NCBI GenBank assembly: GCA_009694925.1
Contig: SIBX01000017.1
Coordinates: forward strand, 1-14,432
Direction of reading: 5' to 3'
Source of the DNA: Minisyncoccota bacterium
GTDB lineage: Bacteria; Patescibacteriota; Minisyncoccia; UBA6257; 1-14-0-10-40-38
Length of the DNA: 14,432 nt
Below the pieces are notes generated by a model, which had not been told where the DNA came from, did no database searches, and was given only the letters and a program-made list of their open reading frames with translations. How positions within the stretch are numbered: position 1 is the first letter of the stretch; every line of letters starts with the position of its first letter. This document shows positions 7,709-14,285 of this stretch, one piece after another. The translations under genes and the position numbers were made by a program.

Positions 7709-7738
7709 ATTATACAACAAGATAGAATTAAGAGTTAA
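7709..7738 (-). promoter_or_regulatory. promoter for prgI (and the GIY-YIG gene)
   Basis: On the minus strand TTAACT (7738-7733) and TATAAT (7714-7709) are 18 bases apart, close to a sigma-70 type promoter. The -10 ends 9 bases before the ATG at 7699, so the transcript would be leaderless or nearly so. The overlapping plus-strand sequence TGTTATAAT (7702-7710) could also fire toward the traC-like gene, which would give a leader containing repeat D. Confidence 0.55.
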
Positions 7739-7777
7739 GGATTGAGAGGTATGGGCGATAATGGAATAAATTTATGA

Positions 7778-7806
7778 CTGGATTCCCGATTGGGTCGGGA
7801 ATGACA
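7778..7806 (+). repeat. palindromic repeat, copy D (changed stem)
   Basis: CTGG, stem ATTCCCGA (7782-7789), loop TTGGG, stem TCGGGAAT (7795-7802), GACA. The 8-bp perfect stem is one pair shorter than in the other copies. ATTCCC/GGGAAT ends resemble the dRS3-type palindromes known from Neisseria, with a centre one base longer. It is in the divergent intergenic region between prgI and the traC-like gene, just upstream of the latter's promoter. Confidence 0.85.
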
Positions 7807-7838
7807 GAAAAATTTTAATAATCAAAAAAATCTGTATA

Positions 7839-7847
7839 TGTTATAAT
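7839..7847 (+). promoter_or_regulatory. extended -10 promoter for the traC-like/virB4 genes
   Basis: TGTTATAAT is a perfect extended -10. Its last base is 8 bases before the ATG at 7856, so initiation 6-7 bases downstream would put the transcript start at or one or two bases before the start codon. No clear -35 was found. The identical nonamer precedes the gene at 10277 at nearly the same distance, which strengthens the call. Confidence 0.6.
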
Positions 7848-7855
7848 TTTTCTTA

Positions 7856-8536
7856 ATGGATAAAAAGGAAGCGTTTCCCACACAATCACTCTTAGACATA
7901 GAAGAGATAAAAGGCAGTACGGTTATTTTAAAGGGCGGTAAAATGCGCCAAATTTTGGCAGTTTCTGGAATAAATTTTGATTTGAAATCCAGAGAAGAAC
8001 AGGAGGGCATAATCGGCTCTTTCCAGTCATTTCTAAACTCGTTAAAATTTACAACTCAAATATTTATACACTCAAGGAAAATCAATATTGATAGTTACTT
8101 AGAAAAATTAATAGACCTAGAGCAGAAAGAAGAGCATGAACTTTTGAGAAATTTAATAGCAGACTATAGAGAATTTATAAAATCTTTTATAAAAGATAAT
8201 GCCATAATGAATAAATCCTTCTTTGTGGTTATCCCTTATGATGCGATTTCCCTATCTTCAGCAACAGAAGGAGTGTCTAAAATGTTTAGTTTTTTAAAGA
8301 AAAAAGAGACTGCCGAAGAAAAAGGGCAGGATGAACAGTTAAAAACAATGGAACACGAAAAGCAATTGCGAGCACACATAGAGCAACTAGGACAAAGAAC
8401 AAATCAGGCTATAGGAGTTTTGAATCAAGCGGGACTCCGAGCGATACAACTAAATGACGATGAATTAGCTGATCTCTTTTATAATATATACAATCCGGAT
8501 GCGATGGAGAAAAAAGATATATTAAAAGGAGTTTAA
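7856..8536 (+). CDS. TraC/VirB4 N-terminal-like protein
   Basis: 226 residues, no Walker motifs and no membrane segment. The start 'PTQSLLDIEEIKGSTVILKGGKMRQILAVSGINFDLKS' and 'FQSFLNSLKFTTQIFIHSRKINIDSYL' match what I recall of the N-terminal domain of TraC/VirB4 ATPases, which in CPR is commonly a separate protein of about this size. 'NKSFFVVIPYD' follows near residue 120; the C-terminal half is helical and charged ('EQLGQRTNQAIGVLNQAGLRAIQLNDDELADLFYNIYNPD'), typical of the end of this domain. It probably binds the ATPase encoded next and anchors it to the membrane complex. It is in the same reading frame as that gene, separated by one TAA and three codons, so the pair is equivalent to a full VirB4 interrupted by a stop. 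No Shine-Dalgarno; the promoter is directly upstream. Confidence 0.87.
   Translation: MDKKEAFPTQSLLDIEEIKGSTVILKGGKMRQILAVSGINFDLKSREEQEGIIGSFQSFLNSLKFTTQIFIHSRKINIDSYLEKLIDLEQKEEHELLRNLIADYREFIKSFIKDNAIMNKSFFVVIPYDAISLSSATEGVSKMFSFLKKKETAEEKGQDEQLKTMEHEKQLRAHIEQLGQRTNQAIGVLNQAGLRAIQLNDDELADLFYNIYNPDAMEKKDILKGV
8524..8531 (+). promoter_or_regulatory. possible Shine-Dalgarno for virB4
   Basis: AAAAGGAG is the only good anti-16S match I see ahead of a gene in this window. It lies inside the end of the traC-like gene, 14 bases before the ATG at 8546, which is longer than the usual 5-9. It argues for separate initiation of VirB4 rather than only readthrough. Confidence 0.4.
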
Positions 8537-8545
8537 TTTAAATAT

Positions 8546-10249
8546 ATGGAATCAGAAAAAATAAAAAACTTAATAGCTCCTCCGGCACTAGAAGTGAACT
8601 CTAATTACTTAAAAATCGGCGATAAATATGCCAAGACTTTTTTTGTATTTACCTATCCTAGATTTTTAAATACGGGCTGGTTCTCCCCTATTATTAATAT
8701 GCCAAATCTGCTTGATATCTCTATATATATCAGTCCAACAGATCAAGCGCTGGCATTAAAGGATTTGAAAAAGAAATCTGCTCAAGTTCAGGCTCAATTA
8801 ATGATGAACCAAGAAAAGGGATTAGTGAGAGATCCAATGCTGGAAACTGCAATAAACGATATTGAAAACCTAAGAGACTCTCTTCAGCAGGGCCAGGAAT
8901 CTATATTTTCTTTGGGAATTTATATAACTATATATGCCAATGACCTAAAGGAACTTAAACAATTAGAGGGAGATGTTACTAGTCTACTTGAGTCTAGGTT
9001 AGTCTATTCAAAGCCGGCAATTTTTCAGCAAATGGAAGGATTTACAACTGTTATCCCTCTTGAAAATGACAAGTTAAATGTAACTACTACTTTCAACACT
9101 GGACCACTGTCTTCAATATTCCCATTTATTTCTGTAAATTTAACTTCTGACACTGGAATACTTTATGGAATAAACAGACACAATAATACATTGGTTATTT
9201 TTGATAGATTTAGTTTAGAAAATTCTAATGTGGTGGTTTTTGCAAAATCTGGATCAGGAAAATCTTATACAACTAAACTAGAAGCCATAAGGCTTTTGAT
9301 GACTGGGACGGATTTAATTATTATTGATCCAGAAAATGAATACGAAAGATTGGCAGAGGCCGTTGGAGGAAGTTTTTTTAGAATAGCCCTCACTTCCCCG
9401 CACCATGTGAACCCTTTTGACATTCCGGTTATTCCACAAGGAGAAGATCCTTCAGACGTTTTAAGAAACCACATAGTAAATATGACTGGACTTCTAAAAT
9501 TAATGCTTGGCAAAATGGAGGTTGAAGAAGAAGCAATGTTAGACAGGGCGATTACCGAGACATATGCCTCAAGAGAAATTGTTCCTGGAAAAGATTTTTC
9601 GAACAAACAAGCACCCCTTTTACAAGACTTGGAATCGATACTTAGAAATATGGAAGGAGGTAAGTCTATCGCTGAAAGATTATATAAATATACACGCGGA
9701 AGTTATGCTGGTTTTTTAAATGATTACTCTAATGTGGATATTAATAATAGAATGATTGTTTTTTCAATACGCGACCTTGAAGATGAATTGAGGCCGGTTG
9801 CTATGTATATTGTTTTAAACTTCGTTTGGAATTTAGTCCGCTCAAAACTCAAAAAGAGAGTGCTTATAATAGATGAGGCGTGGTGGATGATGAAGCATGA
9901 CGATGGAGCCTCCTTCCTCTTTGGACTAGTCAAAAGAGCTAGAAAATATTTCTTAGGAGTAACGACCATCACTCAAGACGTTGAAGACTTTTTAAAGTCA
10001 CCTTATGGTAGGCCAATCATTACAAATTCATCGCTGCAAATACTCTTAAAGCAGGCGCCGGCAATGATTGATGCACTCAGTAAAACATTTAATTTAACCG
10101 AAACGGAGAAGAGCGTGCTTCTAGATGCAGAAGTTGGGCAAGGACTGTTTTTTGCTGGATTAAATCGAGTTGCCATTCAAGTAGTTGCTTCTTATTTGGA
10201 AGATAAAATAATAACCACGAAACCAGAACAGATACTACAGGGAAAATAG
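8546..10249 (+). CDS. virB4: VirB4-family T4SS ATPase
   Basis: 567 residues. VirB4 ATPases power assembly and substrate or pilin movement in every type IV secretion system. Residues 1-220 are the non-catalytic part ('FVFTYPRF', 'KKKSAQVQAQLMMNQEKGLVRDPMLETA', 'LYGINRHNNTLVIFD'). The motor domain has Walker A AKSGSGKSYT (233-242, Lys239/Ser240), 'DLIIIDPENEYERL' (256-269), 'SPHHVNPFDIP' (284-294), Walker B RVLIIDEAWWMM (438-449, Asp443/Glu444) and the 'TTITQD' sensor region (473-478). The key residues are all intact, so it should be active. It is shorter than classical VirB4 (about 800) because the N-terminal domain is the preceding ORF. It is peripheral on the cytoplasmic side of the membrane. 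It is followed after 27 bases by a gene with its own promoter. Confidence 0.95.
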   Translation: MESEKIKNLIAPPALEVNSNYLKIGDKYAKTFFVFTYPRFLNTGWFSPIINMPNLLDISIYISPTDQALALKDLKKKSAQVQAQLMMNQEKGLVRDPMLETAINDIENLRDSLQQGQESIFSLGIYITIYANDLKELKQLEGDVTSLLESRLVYSKPAIFQQMEGFTTVIPLENDKLNVTTTFNTGPLSSIFPFISVNLTSDTGILYGINRHNNTLVIFDRFSLENSNVVVFAKSGSGKSYTTKLEAIRLLMTGTDLIIIDPENEYERLAEAVGGSFFRIALTSPHHVNPFDIPVIPQGEDPSDVLRNHIVNMTGLLKLMLGKMEVEEEAMLDRAITETYASREIVPGKDFSNKQAPLLQDLESILRNMEGGKSIAERLYKYTRGSYAGFLNDYSNVDINNRMIVFSIRDLEDELRPVAMYIVLNFVWNLVRSKLKKRVLIIDEAWWMMKHDDGASFLFGLVKRARKYFLGVTTITQDVEDFLKSPYGRPIITNSSLQILLKQAPAMIDALSKTFNLTETEKSVLLDAEVGQGLFFAGLNRVAIQVVASYLEDKIITTKPEQILQGK

Positions 10250-10258
10250 AAGAATATC

Positions 10259-10267
10259 TGTTATAAT
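10259..10267 (+). promoter_or_regulatory. extended -10 promoter for the downstream pilin block
   Basis: TGTTATAAT lies 10 bases after the virB4 stop and ends 9 bases before the ATG at 10277. It would start a leaderless or nearly leaderless transcript covering the membrane protein, Ig-like protein and pilin-like genes, so these can be expressed separately from the ATPase. No -35 is evident. Confidence 0.55.
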
Positions 10268-10276
10268 TTGATGTAA

Positions 10277-11209
10277 ATGGAAGAGATTAAGCCAAAGTTG
10301 TCTGGAACAGAATGTTATTTTTTAATAGCATTGGCATTAATTGCTGATTTGGCTAATTTATTATTGGTTTGGGTCTTTTTAGATTGGGCTCTATCACTAT
10401 TAATGACTGGTATATTTCAGCTTTATTTTCTAATAAAGGGTTTAAAAGGTAAAAAATGGAGTTTAATTGGCAACACGATAGATGCAATACCGGCACTAAG
10501 CATTCTTCCAGCAATCACGGGAGGAGTTGTTGGAACAATTATTGCTGATAGAAGATGGGCAAAACGTCAAAATAAATTAGCTAAAGCAAATCCTGCAAAA
10601 GAAGATGATTTAGGATATAATTATAGGGAGACCGACGAAGACGTTGAGAATATGGAAACACAAGACAGTAGAAAACTTTTAAATACCGAGACTCCGGAAT
10701 CTGTTCGCAAAAATTCCACTCCAACCAATCGAGACAATGAACAAAACGAGTCTCCGGCGTTTGCTCCAAAACCGGTTTTAAATTCAAAAATAGAATCGGA
10801 AGCGGAGCCGGTAGTTGCACCTGAACCAATAGCAAGAATGAGAAGGGAGGGCACGAGCAGAATGGTAGAAAATCCAATAAGCCTGCCAGAAGGTTATGGC
10901 GGTCGTCCATTCTATAATGCCAGCAGTGATTATGAAAACGAAGAATTAAGCGATCCGTATGACTTGGCTCGCCAAGAAAATCACAACGCCCGTGTTGATC
11001 TTAGGCGAAAACACGAAAAAGAAATTAAAGAATGGATTGAGTTTCACAACAGTAAAAGATATAAGCTCAATGTAAGGGATAAAGGAGAAGAGGAGGCTGC
11101 TAGACTAAATAAAGAACTGGCAAACATTAAAAAGCGCCACCAAGAAGATATAGATTACCTTATGAATGCCCAGAAGTTTAACTATTATTCAAAGAAAAAA
11201 GCAGCCTAG
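10277..11209 (+). CDS. membrane protein with charged coiled-coil cytoplasmic tail
   Basis: 310 residues. Three hydrophobic helices at about 13-33, 36-54 and 69-90 end in 'DRRWAKRQNK', whose positive charge places the tail in the cytoplasm. Residues about 105-225 are acidic, Pro/Ser/Asn-rich and probably disordered. Residues about 230-305 ('HNARVDLRRKHEKEIKEWIEFHNSKR' type sequence, then 'AARLNKELANIKKRHQEDIDYL') look like a helical coiled coil. I do not recognise a named family, but a three-helix N-terminus of this kind directly after VirB4 is something I recall from CPR loci. It may tether a cytoplasmic partner or scaffold the apparatus; this is inference from position. It stands 27 bases after virB4 with its own promoter, and 21 bases before the Ig-like gene. 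Confidence 0.78.
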   Translation: MEEIKPKLSGTECYFLIALALIADLANLLLVWVFLDWALSLLMTGIFQLYFLIKGLKGKKWSLIGNTIDAIPALSILPAITGGVVGTIIADRRWAKRQNKLAKANPAKEDDLGYNYRETDEDVENMETQDSRKLLNTETPESVRKNSTPTNRDNEQNESPAFAPKPVLNSKIESEAEPVVAPEPIARMRREGTSRMVENPISLPEGYGGRPFYNASSDYENEELSDPYDLARQENHNARVDLRRKHEKEIKEWIEFHNSKRYKLNVRDKGEEEAARLNKELANIKKRHQEDIDYLMNAQKFNYYSKKKAA

Positions 11210-11230
11210 CTATTTAAACTAAATCTTAAA

Positions 11231-11917
11231 ATGAAAAATGGCAGTTTAAAAATATTTTCACTGATAATTGTTTTAGGATTGTTGTTAATTCCAAAAACAT
11301 CTAATGGAGCATTTTCTGATCCGCAAATGATAATTACCTGGAAAGCAGATAGCTTTATTCCCCACTGGTATAAAGGAAGGGCAATGCCGATTAGAAACTC
11401 TAATATAAAAACTAGTTTGGTAATGGTGGATAATGGAAAAATAATTGACCTATCTCAATATGAAATAAGATGGAATGGAGATAATGGTATTTTTGAGAAA
11501 GGAATTGGATTTGTAAATTTTAGTTTTGAGCTTGATAAATTAATTTCCCAACCACAGAATTTAACGGCAACAATTGTCGGATATAATGGAGAAAACATAA
11601 AGAAAACAATTACTATTCCTGTATTAAAACCAGAAATAGGACTAGAAACTAATTTGAATCGAATCCTAATAGAAAAAGGCGGCAAGGCAACTCTTCGAGC
11701 TTTGCCATTCTTTTTTAACATAAATAATGAATCTAGTATTAATATAAAGTGGACTGTAAATGGAAAAATACTAACCAAAGAGTCTGGAGAAAAATTAGTT
11801 GAGTTGACTGTCCCAAAATTTAGAAATGAAAGGTTTGCAATAGACTTGCTTGCCGAAAATAGATATCAAGAACTAGAAATTGCTTCTGAAACAAAATATT
11901 TTAATTCAAACAACTAA
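11231..11917 (+). CDS. secreted Ig-like protein, T4SS/pilin associated
   Basis: 228 residues. A signal peptide (basic start, hydrophobic residues about 7-20) has a likely cleavage site near NGA-F (25-28). The mature protein is rich in beta-strand-type sequence: 'MIITWKADSFIPHWYKGRAMPIRNSNI' (about 33-59), 'SQYEIRWNGDNG', 'LTATIVGYNGENIKKTITIPVLKPEI', and a second unit ending 'INIKWTVNGKIL...VELTVPKF'. The paired 'W..NG' strands suggest two Ig-like or PKD-like domains. There are no Cys and no sortase motif. The following pilin-like gene starts one base after its stop, so co-expression is nearly certain. I recall similar unnamed secreted proteins beside CPR pilin genes. A role as pilus cap, chaperone or surface adhesin is inferred. 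Confidence 0.8.
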   Translation: MKNGSLKIFSLIIVLGLLLIPKTSNGAFSDPQMIITWKADSFIPHWYKGRAMPIRNSNIKTSLVMVDNGKIIDLSQYEIRWNGDNGIFEKGIGFVNFSFELDKLISQPQNLTATIVGYNGENIKKTITIPVLKPEIGLETNLNRILIEKGGKATLRALPFFFNINNESSINIKWTVNGKILTKESGEKLVELTVPKFRNERFAIDLLAENRYQELEIASETKYFNSNN

Positions 11918-11918
11918 A

Positions 11919-12968
11919 ATGGCAACCATAAAATTACATAAAAAAATATTATTTAATAGCCTTTTTTTAGGGATAATAATATTTTTCAACATACCATCGT
12001 TTTCTTCGGCGGCGGCGGTGGATTTTAGCGGAGAGACAGGGAATAAGCCTAAAACCACCCAATTATCAGTCCCAATTCCCGTTGATTGTGACAGGGTGCC
12101 ATTACCTGGCGAGATCTCCAGTTCTACTGGTAATTGCTACAAAAGAGATATAGGGGGATTAGTTGATATTGTAACTACGATGTATAGATTTGCGGTTGGA
12201 GCGGGCACATTTTTGGCCATAATAATGATTGTGATTGGAGGAATACAATATACAGCATCGGAAGTTGTTGGGAGTAAGGAGGATGCTAAGAAAAAGATTT
12301 ATAATGCGATATATGGACTAATATTACTGGCTGTTTCTATTCCAATACTTAAATTTATAAATCCAAATATTACAATATTAGATGAAAGTGAAATTATCAA
12401 CATACAGAAAGCAGATAAAAAATATGAACAAGCCTATTTGTGTGCTACGCTAGAGAGCGAATGCTCTCCGGGTAAAACACTGATTGATTATGGAGATAAA
12501 GGAGATTCTTATTATAGTGGATATGTTAAACAGTGCGATCAATTCTGTAAGTGGCAGACTATTATAGATACTGGCTATGTCTGGAGTAACAGTGCTAATC
12601 CTGATAATTTTTTTGCCCAAGATTCCGACTTCACAAAAGATGCCCTTTATAAAAGGTCTGATCTATGCAGCCTCGCAATAAAGAGACAATGCTCTCCTGC
12701 CAACTCGACAATATCATATGAAATAGTTACGGGGAGCGATAATATTAAGGCGGAGAAAAAACATTTTTGCACTAATTATTGCGAGGATATTATTGAATAT
12801 AGAAGATGTATTAATCATCGATGTATCTTAGAAGACTACAATATAGATCCAGTTACTGGGTCGGGAAAATTAAAATCAGATCTAGACCTACTAAATGATT
12901 TAAAACCTGACGGCACAAGATATAGTAATGTTGAGCAACACGAAAGAAGATTAGAAGTTACACAATAA
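11919..12968 (+). CDS. T4SS pilin-like protein with Cys-rich C-terminal extension
   Basis: 349 residues from ATG 11919. An in-frame ATG at 11880 is rejected because it overlaps the previous gene and puts extra residues ahead of the signal peptide. A signal peptide (basic start, hydrophobic 10-24) has a likely site near the AAA at 31-33. The pilin core has two hydrophobic helices, 91-109 ('FAVGAGTFLAIIMIVIGGIQYTAS') and about 128-145, joined by the basic loop 'GSKEDAKKKIYNA', which matches the TrbC/VirB2-like T4SS_pilin pattern. Classical members end soon after helix 2; here about 200 residues follow with ten cysteines (175, 182, 206, 210, 250, 258, 284, 288, 297, 302), plus Cys57 and Cys73 before the core. 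Two modules repeat the order C-x6/7-C-S-P ... C-x3-C. The tail probably folds outside the cell with disulfides. It may be a pilus subunit or a pilin-derived surface protein. Confidence 0.87.
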   Translation: MATIKLHKKILFNSLFLGIIIFFNIPSFSSAAAVDFSGETGNKPKTTQLSVPIPVDCDRVPLPGEISSSTGNCYKRDIGGLVDIVTTMYRFAVGAGTFLAIIMIVIGGIQYTASEVVGSKEDAKKKIYNAIYGLILLAVSIPILKFINPNITILDESEIINIQKADKKYEQAYLCATLESECSPGKTLIDYGDKGDSYYSGYVKQCDQFCKWQTIIDTGYVWSNSANPDNFFAQDSDFTKDALYKRSDLCSLAIKRQCSPANSTISYEIVTGSDNIKAEKKHFCTNYCEDIIEYRRCINHRCILEDYNIDPVTGSGKLKSDLDLLNDLKPDGTRYSNVEQHERRLEVTQ

Positions 12969-13025
12969 TTATTCAATTTTTAATAGCTTAAGTGATTTTA
13001 ATTCACATCAAATTCTACAATTAAA

Positions 13026-14156
13026 ATGAAAAAAATAATTTTAATAATACTAATAGCCCTTCTAGGGTTTGGGATATTTTATTTCTTTTATTTGCGCGGA
13101 GAGGACGGCTTAAAAAACGAAACACAAAACACCGATCTTCCTGGTTCTTCTGAGGCAAAAAATAATACATCCAATACTGTTGCGGGCAAAAATGAGCCAT
13201 TAAGATATAAAAAATTGGCGGATGATGTCTTTTCTTACTTTTTAAGAGAGGATGGGGTTTATGAAATAAAAAATGACGGAAAAATTTATTTATTGCAAGG
13301 AACTCTTGAGCCGCAAGAGATTTCTGATTATAGGATAAATAATTTGTATGAAATAAAAACTTCTCCTGATAATAATTATTTACTGGCTTCTTATAGGGAT
13401 AATAATGATTATAAATTTCCGTATTTTGATGTAAAAAAGAAAATTTGGATACCGTTGCCTGATGAAACAATTTCTGCCGACCTTAGCCCATCTTCGAAAG
13501 AATTAGCCTATATAATAGAAAGAAATTCTGGGAATGTGCTTTTTGTTAAAGATTTAATAAAAAATCAAACTAGGGAAATAGCCAAAATAAATTTAAGCGA
13601 GGTTGATTTGAAATGGATGGACACATCAAGAATATTATTTACAGAGAAGGAATCGAGAACCGTGGCTTCTAGAGTATGGGTCTTTAATTTAAAGACTAAA
13701 GACTTACAAGCACTAAATGCTAACGGAGAAAAAAGACTAACTATGAGTTGGTTTGATAATAATAATTTTGGATTGAAGTTTTCTGAAAAGGATCAGAAGG
13801 GAGTTATTTCTTTTATTAACAAGGACGTGGCGGAAATATCAGTGGAGTCGATCTCTACCCTGCCTAGCAAGTGCACCTATTTAGGAGAAAAGAAAATGGT
13901 TTGCGGAGTTTTTAAAGAAATCCCAGCTGGGGTATTTTTGCCAGACGACTACATGAAGAGAAAATTCTATTCAGACGATGATCTTTATTTATGGAATCCA
14001 TCAATGGGGACAAAAAGCATTATTAAAACTGGCATAGCTGATCAAGTAGACTTTGACCAACTTAGCGCCACTGGAACGAAATTATACTTCATAAATAGGA
14101 TCGATAAAGCTTTGTATCAATTAGATATAGCACAAGAGCTGGGCCCTAGGCCATAG
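13026..14156 (+). CDS. membrane-anchored extracellular beta-propeller-like protein
   Basis: 376 residues. An N-terminal anchor (MKK, hydrophobic about 4-22) is followed by a polar linker (about 25-55) and then beta-rich sequence with repeating strand-turn units such as 'YEIKTSPDNNYLLASYRDNN', 'ISADLSPSSKELAYIIERN', 'DLKWMDTSRILFTEKES', 'RVWVFNLKTKDLQAL' and 'VDFDQLSATGTKLYFINRIDKALYQLD'. The '(S)PD...LA' and 'W...' spacing is typical of WD40/TolB-like propeller blades; about five or six blades can be counted by eye. Cys292 and Cys302 (approximate positions) are the only cysteines. It ends the plus-strand block, 57 bases after the pilin-like gene and before a strong terminator. Surface binding or a pilus-associated role is inferred from location. 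No catalytic motif is visible. The stop TAG lies in a TAGGCCATAG sequence that is repeated 15 bases further on. Confidence 0.82.
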   Translation: MKKIILIILIALLGFGIFYFFYLRGEDGLKNETQNTDLPGSSEAKNNTSNTVAGKNEPLRYKKLADDVFSYFLREDGVYEIKNDGKIYLLQGTLEPQEISDYRINNLYEIKTSPDNNYLLASYRDNNDYKFPYFDVKKKIWIPLPDETISADLSPSSKELAYIIERNSGNVLFVKDLIKNQTREIAKINLSEVDLKWMDTSRILFTEKESRTVASRVWVFNLKTKDLQALNANGEKRLTMSWFDNNNFGLKFSEKDQKGVISFINKDVAEISVESISTLPSKCTYLGEKKMVCGVFKEIPAGVFLPDDYMKRKFYSDDDLYLWNPSMGTKSIIKTGIADQVDFDQLSATGTKLYFINRIDKALYQLDIAQELGPRP

Positions 14157-14173
14157 GCGGTTAGGCCATAGTG

Positions 14174-14213
14174 AAAAAATCTCTCCGCCATCCGGCGGAG
14201 AGATTTTTTTTTA
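14174..14213 (+). terminator. strong bidirectional Rho-independent terminator
   Basis: AAAAAATCTCTCCGCC (14174-14189) pairs perfectly with the second arm at 14194-14209 around the tetraloop ATCC. The stem is 16 bp with a GC-rich core and is followed by more T residues. The minus strand has the mirrored T run, so it serves both the beta-propeller gene and the converging jag gene. Confidence 0.93.
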
Positions 14214-14227
14214 TTTTAGATTTGTAA

Positions 14228-14258
14228 CTGGATTATCCAGTCGAGCCGGATAATGACA
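14228..14258 (+). repeat. palindromic repeat, copy E
   Basis: CTGG, stem ATTATCCAG (14232-14240), loop TCGAG, stem CCGGATAAT (14246-14254), GACA. It is the same as copy A except for the loop centre and one stem change that makes an A-C mismatch on the plus strand. In RNA from the minus strand the same position is a G-U wobble, so pairing would survive in a transcript reading through from jag. It lies between the terminator and the end of jag. Confidence 0.88.
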
Positions 14259-14285
14259 AAGAGCGGTAAATATTGAAGCGATGAC

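Noticed and set aside
7700..7720. Upstream ATG (7720) as the start of prgI
   Set aside because: It would place the TATAAT box inside the coding sequence, and the family signature begins at the ATG at 7699.
9265..9606. 113-residue minus-strand ORF inside virB4
   Set aside because: It is opposite the highly conserved ATPase motor domain, so it is open only because of codon constraints on the other strand.
7856..10249. virB4 as a pseudogene broken by a nonsense codon
   Set aside because: Both parts are intact domains, the motor has its own start and a purine motif upstream, and separate TraC-like and VirB4 proteins are familiar in CPR loci.
12969..13025. Weak inverted repeat GTGA/TCAC and TACAAT before the beta-propeller gene as terminator or promoter
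   Set aside because: The stem is only four pairs without a T run, and TACAAT is four bases from the ATG, too close to be a -10 for it.
13021..13470. 149-residue minus-strand ORF opposite the beta-propeller gene
   Set aside because: It is a shadow of the plus-strand gene. It has low-complexity composition rich in Phe, His and Tyr, no family resemblance, and the plus-strand frame has the signal anchor and propeller pattern.
14147..14171. Direct repeat TAGGCCATAG (two copies, 15-base period) as an attachment site
   Set aside because: It is too short, has only two copies and no integrase nearby; it is probably a small local duplication at the gene end.
3506..14258. CRISPR array
   Set aside because: The five palindromes are scattered over 10.7 kb in both orientations with no regular spacers and no cas genes.
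14259..14285. Possible small RNA or gene between repeat E and jag
   Set aside because: It is only 27 bases, with no ORF, hairpin or promoter visible.
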